Numbered from the stretch's first letter, positions 1-7,302 are shown. The stretch is DNA of 7,329 nucleotides from an uncultured Clostridia bacterium (GCA_937891215.1 CALAEU010000060.1:1-7329); one strand, 5' to 3'. The notes: generated by a model not told the origin, from the sequence alone. A program made the numbers and translations.

Positions 1-2906
1 TCTGCAAATGTCTGCGGTCTTGCTTCTAGTAACATTCCCTTGGTAAAATCAGTACCCATTTCTGGAATAGAAAGTGTACCAGTAGGCCATAAAATATCTT
101 CTTCAGTAACACCTAAAGGTTCAGGTGAAGTACAAAGTTCATAAAGTTTTCTGTCACTAATATCAATTTCCATAACATCGACACCAGTAAGGTCATATAA
201 ATGTTTGTAAATTGTAGGAACATCGTGCCCGAGTTCGTCAAGTTTTAAAAGTGTATCGTGCATTGAGTTGAAGTCAAAGTGAGTTGTAATAATACCCTTT
301 GAACCATCTTCAGCCGGATGCTGAACTGGTGTAAAATCTTCAACATCATAAATATTAGGAACAACAACCATACCACCAGGATGCTGGCCAGTTGTTCTTT
401 TAACGCCTGTGCAACCTAATGTAAGGCGGTCAATCTCGGCTTTTGTGTATGTAAGTCCACGCTCATCGAGATATTTTTTAACATAACCATAAGCAGTTTT
501 TTCAGCAACACCTGAAATAGTACCTGCTTTGAACACATGAGATTTACCGAATAATTCTTCTGTAAATCTGTGTGACTGGCTCTGATATTCACCAGCAAAG
601 TTAAGGTCAATATCAGGTGATTTATCACCGAAGAATCCTAAGAATGTTTCGAAAGGAATTTCGTGACCATCTCTTATAAGTGGTTCGCCACATTCTGGAC
701 AGTTTTTAGGTGGCAAATCAAATCCCGAACCAACTTCACCGTGCAAGAAAAATTCCGTATAACGACATTTAGGACAACGGTAATGTGGTTGAAGTGGGTT
801 AACTTCTGAAATACCCGCCATAATAGCAACGAAAGAAGAACCAACAGAACCACGGGAACCAACATAATATCCACATTCTTCTGAATGTTTAACGAGAAGT
901 CTCGCAATCATATAAAGACCAGCGAAACCATTCTTTATAATTGACTGAAGCTCCTTTTCAAGTCTTTCTGAAACGACTTCAGGTAAATCGTCTCCGTACC
1001 ATTCTCTTGCTCTTTCCCAGCAGAATTTTGTTAAATCTTCTTCTGCACCTTTAACATCAGGGTTAAAAGTGCCCTGTGGAATCGGCAAGATGCCAGGTTC
1101 TATCATATCTGCAATTAAGTTTGTATTTGTAATAACAACTTCTCTTGCAGTTTCTTCTCCAAGATAAGCAAAGTCATCGAGCATCTCTTTTGTTGTTTTA
1201 AAGTAGAGCGGTGCCTGATTATCAGCATCTTTATACCCCTGCCCTGCTTGTAAAATCGCTCTGAATTTTGCATCACCCTCGTTTAAGAAGTGAACGTCAC
1301 CAGTTGCAACTGTTTTCTTACCTAATTTATCACCCAAAGCAATAATTTCACGATTAATCTGCTCTAAATCTTCAAAAGAGTTGACTCTGTCGTACTCCTC
1401 GTCATTTTTAGTAATCATAAAGCTGTTGTTACCATTTGGCTGAATTTCAAGGTAATCGTAAAACTCTGCTATTTTAATAAGTTCTTCAGGACTTTTTCTT
1501 TCAAGGAAAGCACTATAAAGTTCACCTGCTTCACAAGCACTACCGATAATTAAACCTTCACGGTGTTTTTCAATAAGACTTTTTGGCATTCTTGGTCTTT
1601 TATAGAAGTATTCTAAGTTTGAAGCAGAAATGAGTTTATAAAGATTTTTTAAACCGACTGTATTTTTAACAAGTAAAATACAGTGATAACTTTTTGATTT
1701 TTTTACATCTTCAGCATCCATAGTTGTGCCATCTGAATTGTAATCATTTACAAGGTAACATTCACAACCATAAATGATTTTGAAGTCTGTTCCCCTTGCA
1801 GTGTTACACGCTTCAGGGAATGCTTGTACACAACCGTGGTCTGTAATAGCAATAGCTTTGTGTCCCCAACCCATTGCTCGTTTAACCAACGACTTTGCAC
1901 TGCTCATTGCGTCCATAGCTGACATATTGGTATGAAGATGAAGTTCAACGCGCTTTTCTTCTGCATCATCAGTAGTTTCAAACTTTTGAACAGTTGACAT
2001 AGCTCTCGGACGGATTATGTAATCTTTTTTATAATCATCATAAATAATTGTACCACGTATTATAACTGTTAAACCATCTTTAAGTTTTGATTTAAGAGAC
2101 TCTAAATTTTCTTTCTCATCAAAGAACTTTACACCATAAGAATAAGTGTAGTCTGTTATATTAAATTCAATTATAAGGCGTTTACCGTCTTTAGTTTCTT
2201 TTGTTTCTAATTTAAAAACATCGCCCCATACAACAACTTCCCCATCTTCGGCAGAAATTTCTTTCATACTTACAGGGTCTTTTTTAATTGCCTGACCAAA
2301 TATTGGTGTTGCAGTTTCCAAATAAAGCGGAATACCATCTATTACTCGTCTTTCTTTGGGCTGAGACAAATCAACAACAGGATTATTAACCGCGTCAATC
2401 TCTTCCTGAACTTTAAGAAAATCTTCTAAATTACTGTTTTCACCTTCAAGATTGACTGTAATTCTTTTACCGAAATGTTCAAAAATATAGTTTTCTAAAA
2501 ATGTGTCGGCAGCGGCATTTTTACAAATATCGCAACCACCGGATAAAAATTTGATAGTTAATGTATCATCTTCATAAGTATATTCGGAATTATCTAAAAA
2601 TCCGTTTGTTTGCGGAACATTTACTTTTAATACCTTTAAAAGCATAGGAAAACAACTGTAATCCAACGCTTCTGGTGGTAATATAAAATTGAATTCAACT
2701 GTTTTGAATCTTAAAGCGATTTTAATTTCATTTGCGGTAGCTTTAAGACACATAATATTTTTGAATTCTTTAAAATAAAGATTTGCAGTGAGTTTCAAAT
2801 CTTCTTTATGTATATACAAATCTGAAAATGTTGTATCTTTCAACATTTCCCTGTATTTCGGTTCGCTTATATACTCACCGAATACATCTAAAAACAAATT
2901 GCTCAT
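1..2906 (-). CDS. polC: DNA polymerase III alpha subunit, PolC type, 3' end cut by window edge; lacks the internal exonuclease domain
   Basis: This is the replicative DNA polymerase of low-GC Gram-positive bacteria. The first 968 residues are visible in one open frame. In order: an N-terminal domain (about 1-220), an OB-fold (about 225-310), a PHP domain starting near 318 with LHLHT (H323, H325), TDHG (D356, H357), GCE (E382), YHC (H408), SACEAGE (C458) and GDVH (D537, H539), then the polymerase core. The four-cysteine zinc motif typical of PolC is present (CPKC 711-714, CPEC 736-739). The catalytic aspartates are in SPDIDLNF (D765, D767) and KLDELGHD (D890). The C-terminal part, probably under 300 residues, lies outside the window. 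The DnaQ-like exonuclease normally inserted between YxVND and the YHC histidine is missing, leaving a short acidic/lysine-rich linker (about 389-405). The start ATG overlaps the ispG stop as ATGA, suggesting translational coupling; AAGGAAA at 2923-2917 is a somewhat distant ribosome binding site. Confidence 0.96.
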   Translation of the reverse strand, partial: MSNLFLDVFGEYISEPKYREMLKDTTFSDLYIHKEDLKLTANLYFKEFKNIMCLKATANEIKIALRFKTVEFNFILPPEALDYSCFPMLLKVLKVNVPQTNGFLDNSEYTYEDDTLTIKFLSGGCDICKNAAADTFLENYIFEHFGKRITVNLEGENSNLEDFLKVQEEIDAVNNPVVDLSQPKERRVIDGIPLYLETATPIFGQAIKKDPVSMKEISAEDGEVVVWGDVFKLETKETKDGKRLIIEFNITDYTYSYGVKFFDEKENLESLKSKLKDGLTVIIRGTIIYDDYKKDYIIRPRAMSTVQKFETTDDAEEKRVELHLHTNMSAMDAMSSAKSLVKRAMGWGHKAIAITDHGCVQAFPEACNTARGTDFKIIYGCECYLVNDYNSDGTTMDAEDVKKSKSYHCILLVKNTVGLKNLYKLISASNLEYFYKRPRMPKSLIEKHREGLIIGSACEAGELYSAFLERKSPEELIKIAEFYDYLEIQPNGNNSFMITKNDEEYDRVNSFEDLEQINREIIALGDKLGKKTVATGDVHFLNEGDAKFRAILQAGQGYKDADNQAPLYFKTTKEMLDDFAYLGEETAREVVITNTNLIADMIEPGILPIPQGTFNPDVKGAEEDLTKFCWERAREWYGDDLPEVVSERLEKELQSIIKNGFAGLYMIARLLVKHSEECGYYVGSRGSVGSSFVAIMAGISEVNPLQPHYRCPKCRYTEFFLHGEVGSGFDLPPKNCPECGEPLIRDGHEIPFETFLGFFGDKSPDIDLNFAGEYQSQSHRFTEELFGKSHVFKAGTISGVAEKTAYGYVKKYLDERGLTYTKAEIDRLTLGCTGVKRTTGQHPGGMVVVPNIYDVEDFTPVQHPAEDGSKGIITTHFDFNSMHDTLLKLDELGHDVPTIYKHLYDLTGVDVMEIDISDRKLYELCTSPEPLGVTEEDILWPTGTLSIPEMGTDFTKGMLLEARPQTFA

Positions 2907-3952
2907 ATTCTTTCTATTTCCTTCAATAATTCACTTACAATATCTTTTTCTGCTACTTTTCGTAAAATTTCACCTTTTTTAAATATAAGTCCTTCATTAA
3001 CGCCACCTGCAACGCCAATATCGGCTTCTTTAGCTTCACCAGGTCCGTTTACTGCGCACCCCATTACAGCAATTTTAATTGGCTTTTTAATATCTTTAAC
3101 TGCTTCTTCTATTTCGTTTGCGAGAGATACTAAATCTATTTTTGTTCTGCCACAAGTCGGGCAAGAAACTATTCTTGGTGTTTCCACTCTTAACTCGAGT
3201 GCTTTTAAAATGTCAAAACCTGCATAAACTTCTTTAATTGGTGTATCTGTAATTGAGACACGGATAGTGTCGCCAATGCCATCTAAAAGAAGTGAACCGA
3301 TACCTATTGAAGATTTAATAAGAGAACCGCGCTCTGTACCTGCTTCAGTAACACCTAAATGTAAAGGATAGTCACATTTTTCTGCAACTAATTTATATGC
3401 CTTTACCATTTTTGTTACATCTGAAGATTTAATTGAAACAACCGTATTGTAAAAATCACATTTTTCAAGTAACTCAATATGACGAAATGCACTTTCTGCC
3501 ATTGCTTCAGGTGTTGCACCACCATATTTTTTGAGTAATTCTTTTTCAACAGAACCCGAATTAACCCCAATTCTTATAGGTACATTTCGTTTTGCACAAG
3601 CAGAAGCAACTTTTTCTACATTAGAAAAATCGCCTATATTACCTGGGTTAATTCTGATTTTATCTACTCCAGCTTCAAGACTTTCAAGTGCTAACTTATA
3701 ATCAAAATGAATGTCTGCAACAAGTGGAATATTGGTTTTTTCTTTTAATTTACCGAGCACTTTAACAGCTTCAAGATTCGGCACAGCCATTCTCACAATT
3801 TCACAACCTGCTTTTTCTAAAGCAAGTGTCTGTTCCAGATTTTTTTCGTAATCTTCTGCTGGCGCATTAAGCATAGACTGAACTAAAACCGGTGCACCTC
3901 CACCAATTACTTTATTGCCAATTTTAACTTGTCTTGAAACTCGTGTACTCAT
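2903..3952 (-). CDS. ispG: 4-hydroxy-3-methylbut-2-enyl diphosphate synthase (IspG/GcpE), MEP pathway
   Basis: This cytosolic iron-sulphur enzyme converts methylerythritol cyclodiphosphate to HMBPP in isoprenoid synthesis. The N-terminal TIM-barrel part carries the family motifs SRQVKIG, GGGAPVLVQSM, ADIHFDY and RINPGNIG. The C-terminal part carries CPTC and GCAVNGPGEA, which supply the three [4Fe-4S] cysteines (C264, C267, C299) and the glutamate ligand (E306), numbering from the start chosen here. At 349 residues it is full length for the short bacterial form. I prefer the ATG at 3952 because AGGTGA (3963-3958) sits five bases upstream of it. A GTG at 3961, immediately after the rseP stop, would add three residues but has no convincing ribosome binding site. 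The TGA stop overlaps the polC ATG by four bases. Family assignment is very secure. Confidence 0.97.
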   Translation of the reverse strand: MSTRVSRQVKIGNKVIGGGAPVLVQSMLNAPAEDYEKNLEQTLALEKAGCEIVRMAVPNLEAVKVLGKLKEKTNIPLVADIHFDYKLALESLEAGVDKIRINPGNIGDFSNVEKVASACAKRNVPIRIGVNSGSVEKELLKKYGGATPEAMAESAFRHIELLEKCDFYNTVVSIKSSDVTKMVKAYKLVAEKCDYPLHLGVTEAGTERGSLIKSSIGIGSLLLDGIGDTIRVSITDTPIKEVYAGFDILKALELRVETPRIVSCPTCGRTKIDLVSLANEIEEAVKDIKKPIKIAVMGCAVNGPGEAKEADIGVAGGVNEGLIFKKGEILRKVAEKDIVSELLKEIERI

Positions 3953-3957
3953 AATTT

Positions 3958-3963
3958 TCACCT
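3958..3963 (-). promoter_or_regulatory. Ribosome binding site that decides the ispG start
   Basis: AGGTGA, overlapping the rseP stop codon TAG, lies five bases before the ATG at 3952. It favours that ATG over the GTG at 3961, which is itself part of this motif. Confidence 0.65.
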
Positions 3964-5095
3964 AAAATACTTTTATAATATCACTTATAGAAACAATTGC
4001 CATAAACAAAAGTAATAAAACTAATCCTACTGTATGAATAATTCCTTCTTTTTTAGGATTTATAGGTTTTCTTCTTATCATCTCAATTACAATAAAGAAC
4101 AATCTACCACCATCAAGTGCAGGCACAGGAAGAAGGTTAAATACACCGACATTTATTGTAATAAAAGAAAGAAGTGTAAGTGCTGTAAAAAGTTTATCTT
4201 TTGCAGTAGGACCTTGTGCAGTTGAATCTGCAATTGCAGAAATTGTACCAATTGGGCCTGATACATCTTTCATTCCATATTTACCTGTACAAAGGTCAAC
4301 AAGGCTCAGACGCACCATTTGTACAATTGATGCAGAATCTAAAATTGAAGTCTTAGCTATTTTTAACACCCATGAAGGTGACACGACTTGTTTACCTAAT
4401 ACAGTTACATATTCAGGTGCCTCACCTATAACATAGAAATCTTGTTCAATATACTGTCTGCCTTCAAACTCAAATTGTTTGAATTCTACATCTTTTAATT
4501 CAACTGTTTTACCATCACGGATAACTGTCAAATCAAGTTTATTGTCAGTATCACGAACCATATTAAAACCTATACCACGGCTTGAATAAATGTGAGTTCC
4601 ATTGATTTTTATAATTTCATCATCAGCTCTAAGACCGTAATTACAACTTATTGCTTTTTCGTGGAAACTATGAACTGATCTTGAACCTACAAGAGTCTGC
4701 ATTGAAAGGCAAACCGCAACAACAAGAACACCCAATATTAAATTAAGAACTGCACCAGCAGCAACAATTATAAATCTTTGGTAAGGTTTTTTCTTATTAA
4801 ATGCATTATCGTCTTCACTTTCACTGTCTTCGCCTTCCATGCTGACAAAACCACCAATTGGAAAAAGACGGAGTGCATATTGTGTTTCACCTATTTTCTT
4901 TTTGAAAAGCACAGGGCCCATACCGAGTGCGAATTCATTAACTTTTACTTTGAACAACTTCGCAAAGAAAAAGTGACCGAATTCGTGGATTGCAATAATT
5001 ACACCAAAAAGTAAAATCGCAACTAAATATGGCCATACAACACCCCATACATTTGCAATTGTTTCTGCAACATTTAAAGTATTTATACAAAACAC
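3962..5095 (-). CDS. rseP: RseP-type site-2 intramembrane zinc metalloprotease
   Basis: This membrane-embedded M50 protease cleaves transmembrane substrates such as anti-sigma factors or signal-peptide remnants (RseP/RasP/YluC family). Visible parts are a first membrane segment with the zinc motif HEFGH (H37, E38, H41), a membrane-associated loop with GMGPVLF and FPIGGFVSM, a second hydrophobic segment (about 108-130), one PDZ domain (about 140-200), and a third segment with NLLPVPALDGGR, whose D328 is the third zinc ligand. A final hydrophobic segment lies at about 353-375. Length (377) is normal for a single-PDZ Gram-positive homologue. It starts 13 bases after dxr stops. The only standard in-frame start is a GTG lying inside the Shine-Dalgarno sequence AGAGGTG, so the exact start is uncertain. 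The target in this organism cannot be told from the sequence. Confidence 0.95.
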   Translation of the reverse strand: MFCINTLNVAETIANVWGVVWPYLVAILLFGVIIAIHEFGHFFFAKLFKVKVNEFALGMGPVLFKKKIGETQYALRLFPIGGFVSMEGEDSESEDDNAFNKKKPYQRFIIVAAGAVLNLILGVLVVAVCLSMQTLVGSRSVHSFHEKAISCNYGLRADDEIIKINGTHIYSSRGIGFNMVRDTDNKLDLTVIRDGKTVELKDVEFKQFEFEGRQYIEQDFYVIGEAPEYVTVLGKQVVSPSWVLKIAKTSILDSASIVQMVRLSLVDLCTGKYGMKDVSGPIGTISAIADSTAQGPTAKDKLFTALTLLSFITINVGVFNLLPVPALDGGRLFFIVIEMIRRKPINPKKEGIIHTVGLVLLLLFMAIVSISDIIKVF

Positions 5096-5099
5096 CTCT
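5093..5099 (-). promoter_or_regulatory. Shine-Dalgarno sequence containing the only standard rseP start codon
   Basis: AGAGGTG would pair well with 16S rRNA, but the rseP GTG start forms its last three bases. Read as a normal binding site, it would direct initiation at an ATA codon (5086-5084) six bases downstream, in the same frame. Confidence 0.5.
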
Positions 5100-5108
5100 T
5101 TTAAAATT

Positions 5109-6257
5109 TTAAGAACTCGCTAATTTTCTTACAGTTTCGCGCATTAAAATATCTGTATTATAAACATCTTCTAAAACATAGTCCTGTTTATTTTTGAGGG
5201 TAGCAGAAGCCTCTTTAATAAGTCTTGGAATATCATTAAAAGATATTTTCTCCTGTCTGAAGAGAAGATTTGCTTCTTCATTAGCACAGTTTACAGCGGC
5301 AGGCATTAAGCCACCTGTTTTAATTGCATCTTTACAAATATCCATACAAGGAAAATTTTCATAATCAGGTTTGTAGAATGTAAGATTACCTACTTCCCAC
5401 AAGTCAAGTTGTTTTTCAGGTGACTCAAATCTTTCTGGATAAGTCAATGCAAATTGTATTGGCAGACGCATATCAGGATGACCTAACTGTGCAATAACAG
5501 AATTATCGTCATACTCAATAAGCGAATGAACAATACTTTCTCTATGAATAACAATATCAATCATATCGGGAGAAACCGAGAAAAGCCATACTGCTTCTAT
5601 CAGTTCAAGTCCTTTATTGAACATTGTAGCACTATCTATGGTAATTTTTTGACCCATTGACCAACTCGGATGCTTTAAAGCATCTTTTAAAGTAACATTC
5701 TTTAATTCTTCTGTAGTTTTCCCAAAGAATGGGCCCCCGGAAGCAGTTAAAATAATTCTTTTTAACGCTTTGTTTGTTGGCTCACCTAAAAGGCACTGAA
5801 AAATTGCAGAATGTTCACTGTCAACAGGAAGAATAGAAACATTCTTTTTCTTTGCTAAATCGGTTACTAATCTGCCACCGGCAACAAGTGTTTCTTTATT
5901 GGCAAGAGCAATAGTTTTACCTGCTTCAATTGCTTTTATTGTAGGGCCTAAACCAGCCATACCTACAACGGAGTTGAGTGTAATTTCACCTTTTGCCTCT
6001 GAACCACAAAAAGCGACACCTTCCATTCCTGAAAGCACTTTTGTAGAAGTATCTTTCACTCTTACCTTTAAATCTTTTGCCGCTTTTTCATCAACCAATG
6101 CGGCATATTCAGGTTTGAATTCTCTTATTTGCTGTTCAATTTTTTCTACATCTGAAAATGCCGCGAGAGCCTCGATTTTATAACCTCGGGCTCTTGCAAC
6201 ATCTAAACTCTGTACACCAATTGAACCAGTTGAACCTAATAAATTTATAGTTTTCAT
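5109..6257 (-). CDS. dxr: 1-deoxy-D-xylulose-5-phosphate reductoisomerase (DXR/IspC), MEP pathway
   Basis: This enzyme converts DXP to 2-C-methyl-D-erythritol 4-phosphate with NADPH and a divalent metal, in the cytosol. The N-terminal Rossmann domain has GSTGSIG (8-14) and ends with NSVVGMAGLGPT and NKETLV (120-125). The metal site has DSEHSA (D146, E148) and E218 in NKGLE. The active-site loops TASGGPF (171-177) and HPSWSMGQKITIDSATM (196-212) are intact. GHPDMRLPIQFAL and the C-terminal four-helix region are present. At 382 residues it is full length with no missing catalytic residue, so it should be active. It starts 18 bases after the cdsA-like gene stops; no strong Shine-Dalgarno sequence is visible in that gap, which suggests coupled translation. 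With ispG it gives this operon two non-adjacent MEP steps. Confidence 0.98.
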   Translation of the reverse strand: MKTINLLGSTGSIGVQSLDVARARGYKIEALAAFSDVEKIEQQIREFKPEYAALVDEKAAKDLKVRVKDTSTKVLSGMEGVAFCGSEAKGEITLNSVVGMAGLGPTIKAIEAGKTIALANKETLVAGGRLVTDLAKKKNVSILPVDSEHSAIFQCLLGEPTNKALKRIILTASGGPFFGKTTEELKNVTLKDALKHPSWSMGQKITIDSATMFNKGLELIEAVWLFSVSPDMIDIVIHRESIVHSLIEYDDNSVIAQLGHPDMRLPIQFALTYPERFESPEKQLDLWEVGNLTFYKPDYENFPCMDICKDAIKTGGLMPAAVNCANEEANLLFRQEKISFNDIPRLIKEASATLKNKQDYVLEDVYNTDILMRETVRKLASS

Positions 6258-6275
6258 ATTCTTTGTTATTCTATG

Positions 6276-7181
6276 TCAAAAAAGGTTTATTATGTAAACT
6301 AACGAATAAAGAACAGGCAAAACAAAAAGCAAACTGTCACATCTGTCCATAATACCACCGTGGCCAGGAAGAAGTTTACCAAAGTCTTTTATACCAAAAT
6401 TTCTTTTGATTGTAGACGCAGCAAGGTCACCAAACATACTGATAACTGAAAGACAAACGCTCATTATAATTACTGAAACATAATTTAAACCTGTTCCATC
6501 CTGGAAGAAGAACTTTTTGAAAACAAAAAGTAAAGCGACATTTAAAAGAACTGCACCGACAACGCCACCAACTGCGCCCTCTACACTCTTTTTAGGACTG
6601 ATTTTAGGACAAAGTTTGTGTTTACCAAAAAGAAATCCTGAAAAAACAAAAGATAAATCAAACGAAACTCTTAATGGGGCAAAAGGAATTTTTGGAAGTG
6701 CGTCAGAAATAATTTGAGGGAGCGCGTCGTACGGAGCAACACCAGTTTTTGAATTAATATACAACGCCGCAGAAATTACAAAAACAATCAGAGCCAAAAT
6801 AAAAGTTACAAGTTGAACAGAAAAACTTGAATCTATTAGTTGAGAAAAACCAATTTTATTCCATACAAATCTAAAAAAATCAGAAATATATCCAATAAAA
6901 AGCATATTAGCTAAAGTGCCAAAACCAATATATTTTGGTCCAAAAATAAAAACCAAAACAAACATTGTAGAATAAACAATAACCTGTGTATTTCCAAAAG
7001 AAAGATTTATCAATTTTGAAAAATGTAACAAAAAATAACTAGCAGGATCTGTTCCCCAACCTACTTCAATTAAAAAAGAAAGAGAAAAGCCCATTAAAAA
7101 AACAGATGGCAACATAATAGCCATTCGTTTCCAAAAATTTTCAATTTGCACAAACTGCTTAAAAGAAAAAGAATTTTTCAT
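6276..7181 (-). CDS. Apparent chimera: YczE-like (DUF6198) membrane N-terminus fused to the catalytic half of CdsA phosphatidate cytidylyltransferase
   Basis: This is a 301-residue multi-pass membrane protein. Residues about 187-301 are clearly CdsA, which makes CDP-diacylglycerol from CTP and phosphatidic acid. They include GKHKLCPKISPKKSVEG (186-202), GDLAAS (D252) and the complete signature from S256 to D282 with IKR, KDFGKLLPGHGG and DRCD. Residues about 18-180 do not look like the CdsA N-terminus. They resemble the YczE/DUF6198 family, with two half-repeats: GWGTDPASYF followed by LSFGNTQV and GFGTLANMLFIGYISDF, then TGVAPYDALPQIISDAL and PLRVSFDLSFVFSGFLFG. Predicted membrane segments are near 21-40, 62-80, 85-105, 121-142, 170-186, 203-221, 232-250 and 283-300. 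Length is close to a normal CdsA, so about 180 residues appear replaced rather than added. GAGGT (7195-7191) lies nine bases upstream of the ATG. Position just before dxr fits cdsA. Whether it still makes CDP-diacylglycerol is unknown. Confidence 0.85.
   Translation of the reverse strand: MKNSFSFKQFVQIENFWKRMAIMLPSVFLMGFSLSFLIEVGWGTDPASYFLLHFSKLINLSFGNTQVIVYSTMFVLVFIFGPKYIGFGTLANMLFIGYISDFFRFVWNKIGFSQLIDSSFSVQLVTFILALIVFVISAALYINSKTGVAPYDALPQIISDALPKIPFAPLRVSFDLSFVFSGFLFGKHKLCPKISPKKSVEGAVGGVVGAVLLNVALLFVFKKFFFQDGTGLNYVSVIIMSVCLSVISMFGDLAASTIKRNFGIKDFGKLLPGHGGIMDRCDSLLFVLPVLYSLVYIINLF
6615..6659 (-). other. Joint between the YczE-like and CdsA-like parts
   Basis: This stretch encodes residues 175-189 (D175 to K189). 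Both families can have an aspartate followed seven residues later by a glycine and then a hydrophobic-FG pair here. CdsA reads roughly D-[ST]-x-A-Y-x-x-G-x-x-FGKHK, while YczE-like proteins read roughly R-x3-D-x6-G-x-L-x-G-G. The encoded sequence DLSFVFSGFLFGKHK satisfies both in register, so the crossover can be placed only to within about 15 residues. The family patterns are from memory, not from an alignment. Confidence 0.6.
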
Positions 7182-7243
7182 AAAAAAATAACCTCAAACA
7201 TTATTTTTCCACAAAACTAAACTAAAAGCAACATTACAACACC

Positions 7244-7272
7244 TTGACCAACACAATAAAATTCATTAATAT
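7244..7272 (+). promoter_or_regulatory. Sigma-A-type promoter of the divergent gene
   Basis: TTGACC (7244-7249, five of six to consensus) is followed by a 17-base spacer and TAATAT (7267-7272). The expected transcript start is near 7279, giving an untranslated leader of about 35-40 bases before the ATG at 7316. Confidence 0.7.
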
Positions 7273-7299
7273 TATATTGTTTTTACGGACTCATCGGAA
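7271..7299 (-). promoter_or_regulatory. Possible promoter of the minus-strand operon
   Basis: Read on the minus strand, a perfect TATAAT lies at 7276-7271, with a poor -35 candidate TTCCGA 17 bases upstream (7299-7294). A transcript would start near 7264 and have a leader of about 80 bases before the ATG at 7181. This -10 overlaps the -10 of the plus-strand promoter by two bases. The match is only half convincing because of the weak -35. Confidence 0.35.
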
Positions 7300-7302
7300 A
7301 AA

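Noticed and set aside
416..907. Short minus-strand open frames within the polC region.
   Set aside because: They are in a different frame from polC, whose frame encodes conserved zinc-finger and active-site motifs there, and they resemble no known family.
1692..1745. The missing PolC exonuclease could be an apparent loss caused by a frameshift.
   Set aside because: I translated the frame base by base through the site. It is continuous, and both flanks match PolC in the same frame.
1..2906. The polymerase could be a DnaE-type enzyme, since it lacks the exonuclease.
   Set aside because: The N-terminal domain and OB-fold ahead of the PHP, the four-cysteine zinc motif and the order PDIDLNF then KLDELGHD are features of PolC.
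2907..6275. Possible terminators or internal promoters between the operon genes.
   Set aside because: The gaps are too short (0-18 bases) and contain no hairpin followed by a T-run.
4034..6717. Several plus-strand open frames of 60-95 codons opposite rseP, dxr and the cdsA-like gene.
   Set aside because: Each is antisense to a conserved gene, has no convincing ribosome binding site and has low-complexity translated sequence.
7277..7301. Minus-strand CCGATGAGTCCGTAAAAAC resembles the CUGAUGAGUCCGU core of a hammerhead ribozyme.
   Set aside because: The second half of stem II (GGAC) and the GAAAC core do not follow, the first core bases are CCGAUGA instead of CUGAUGA, and no flanking stems were seen.
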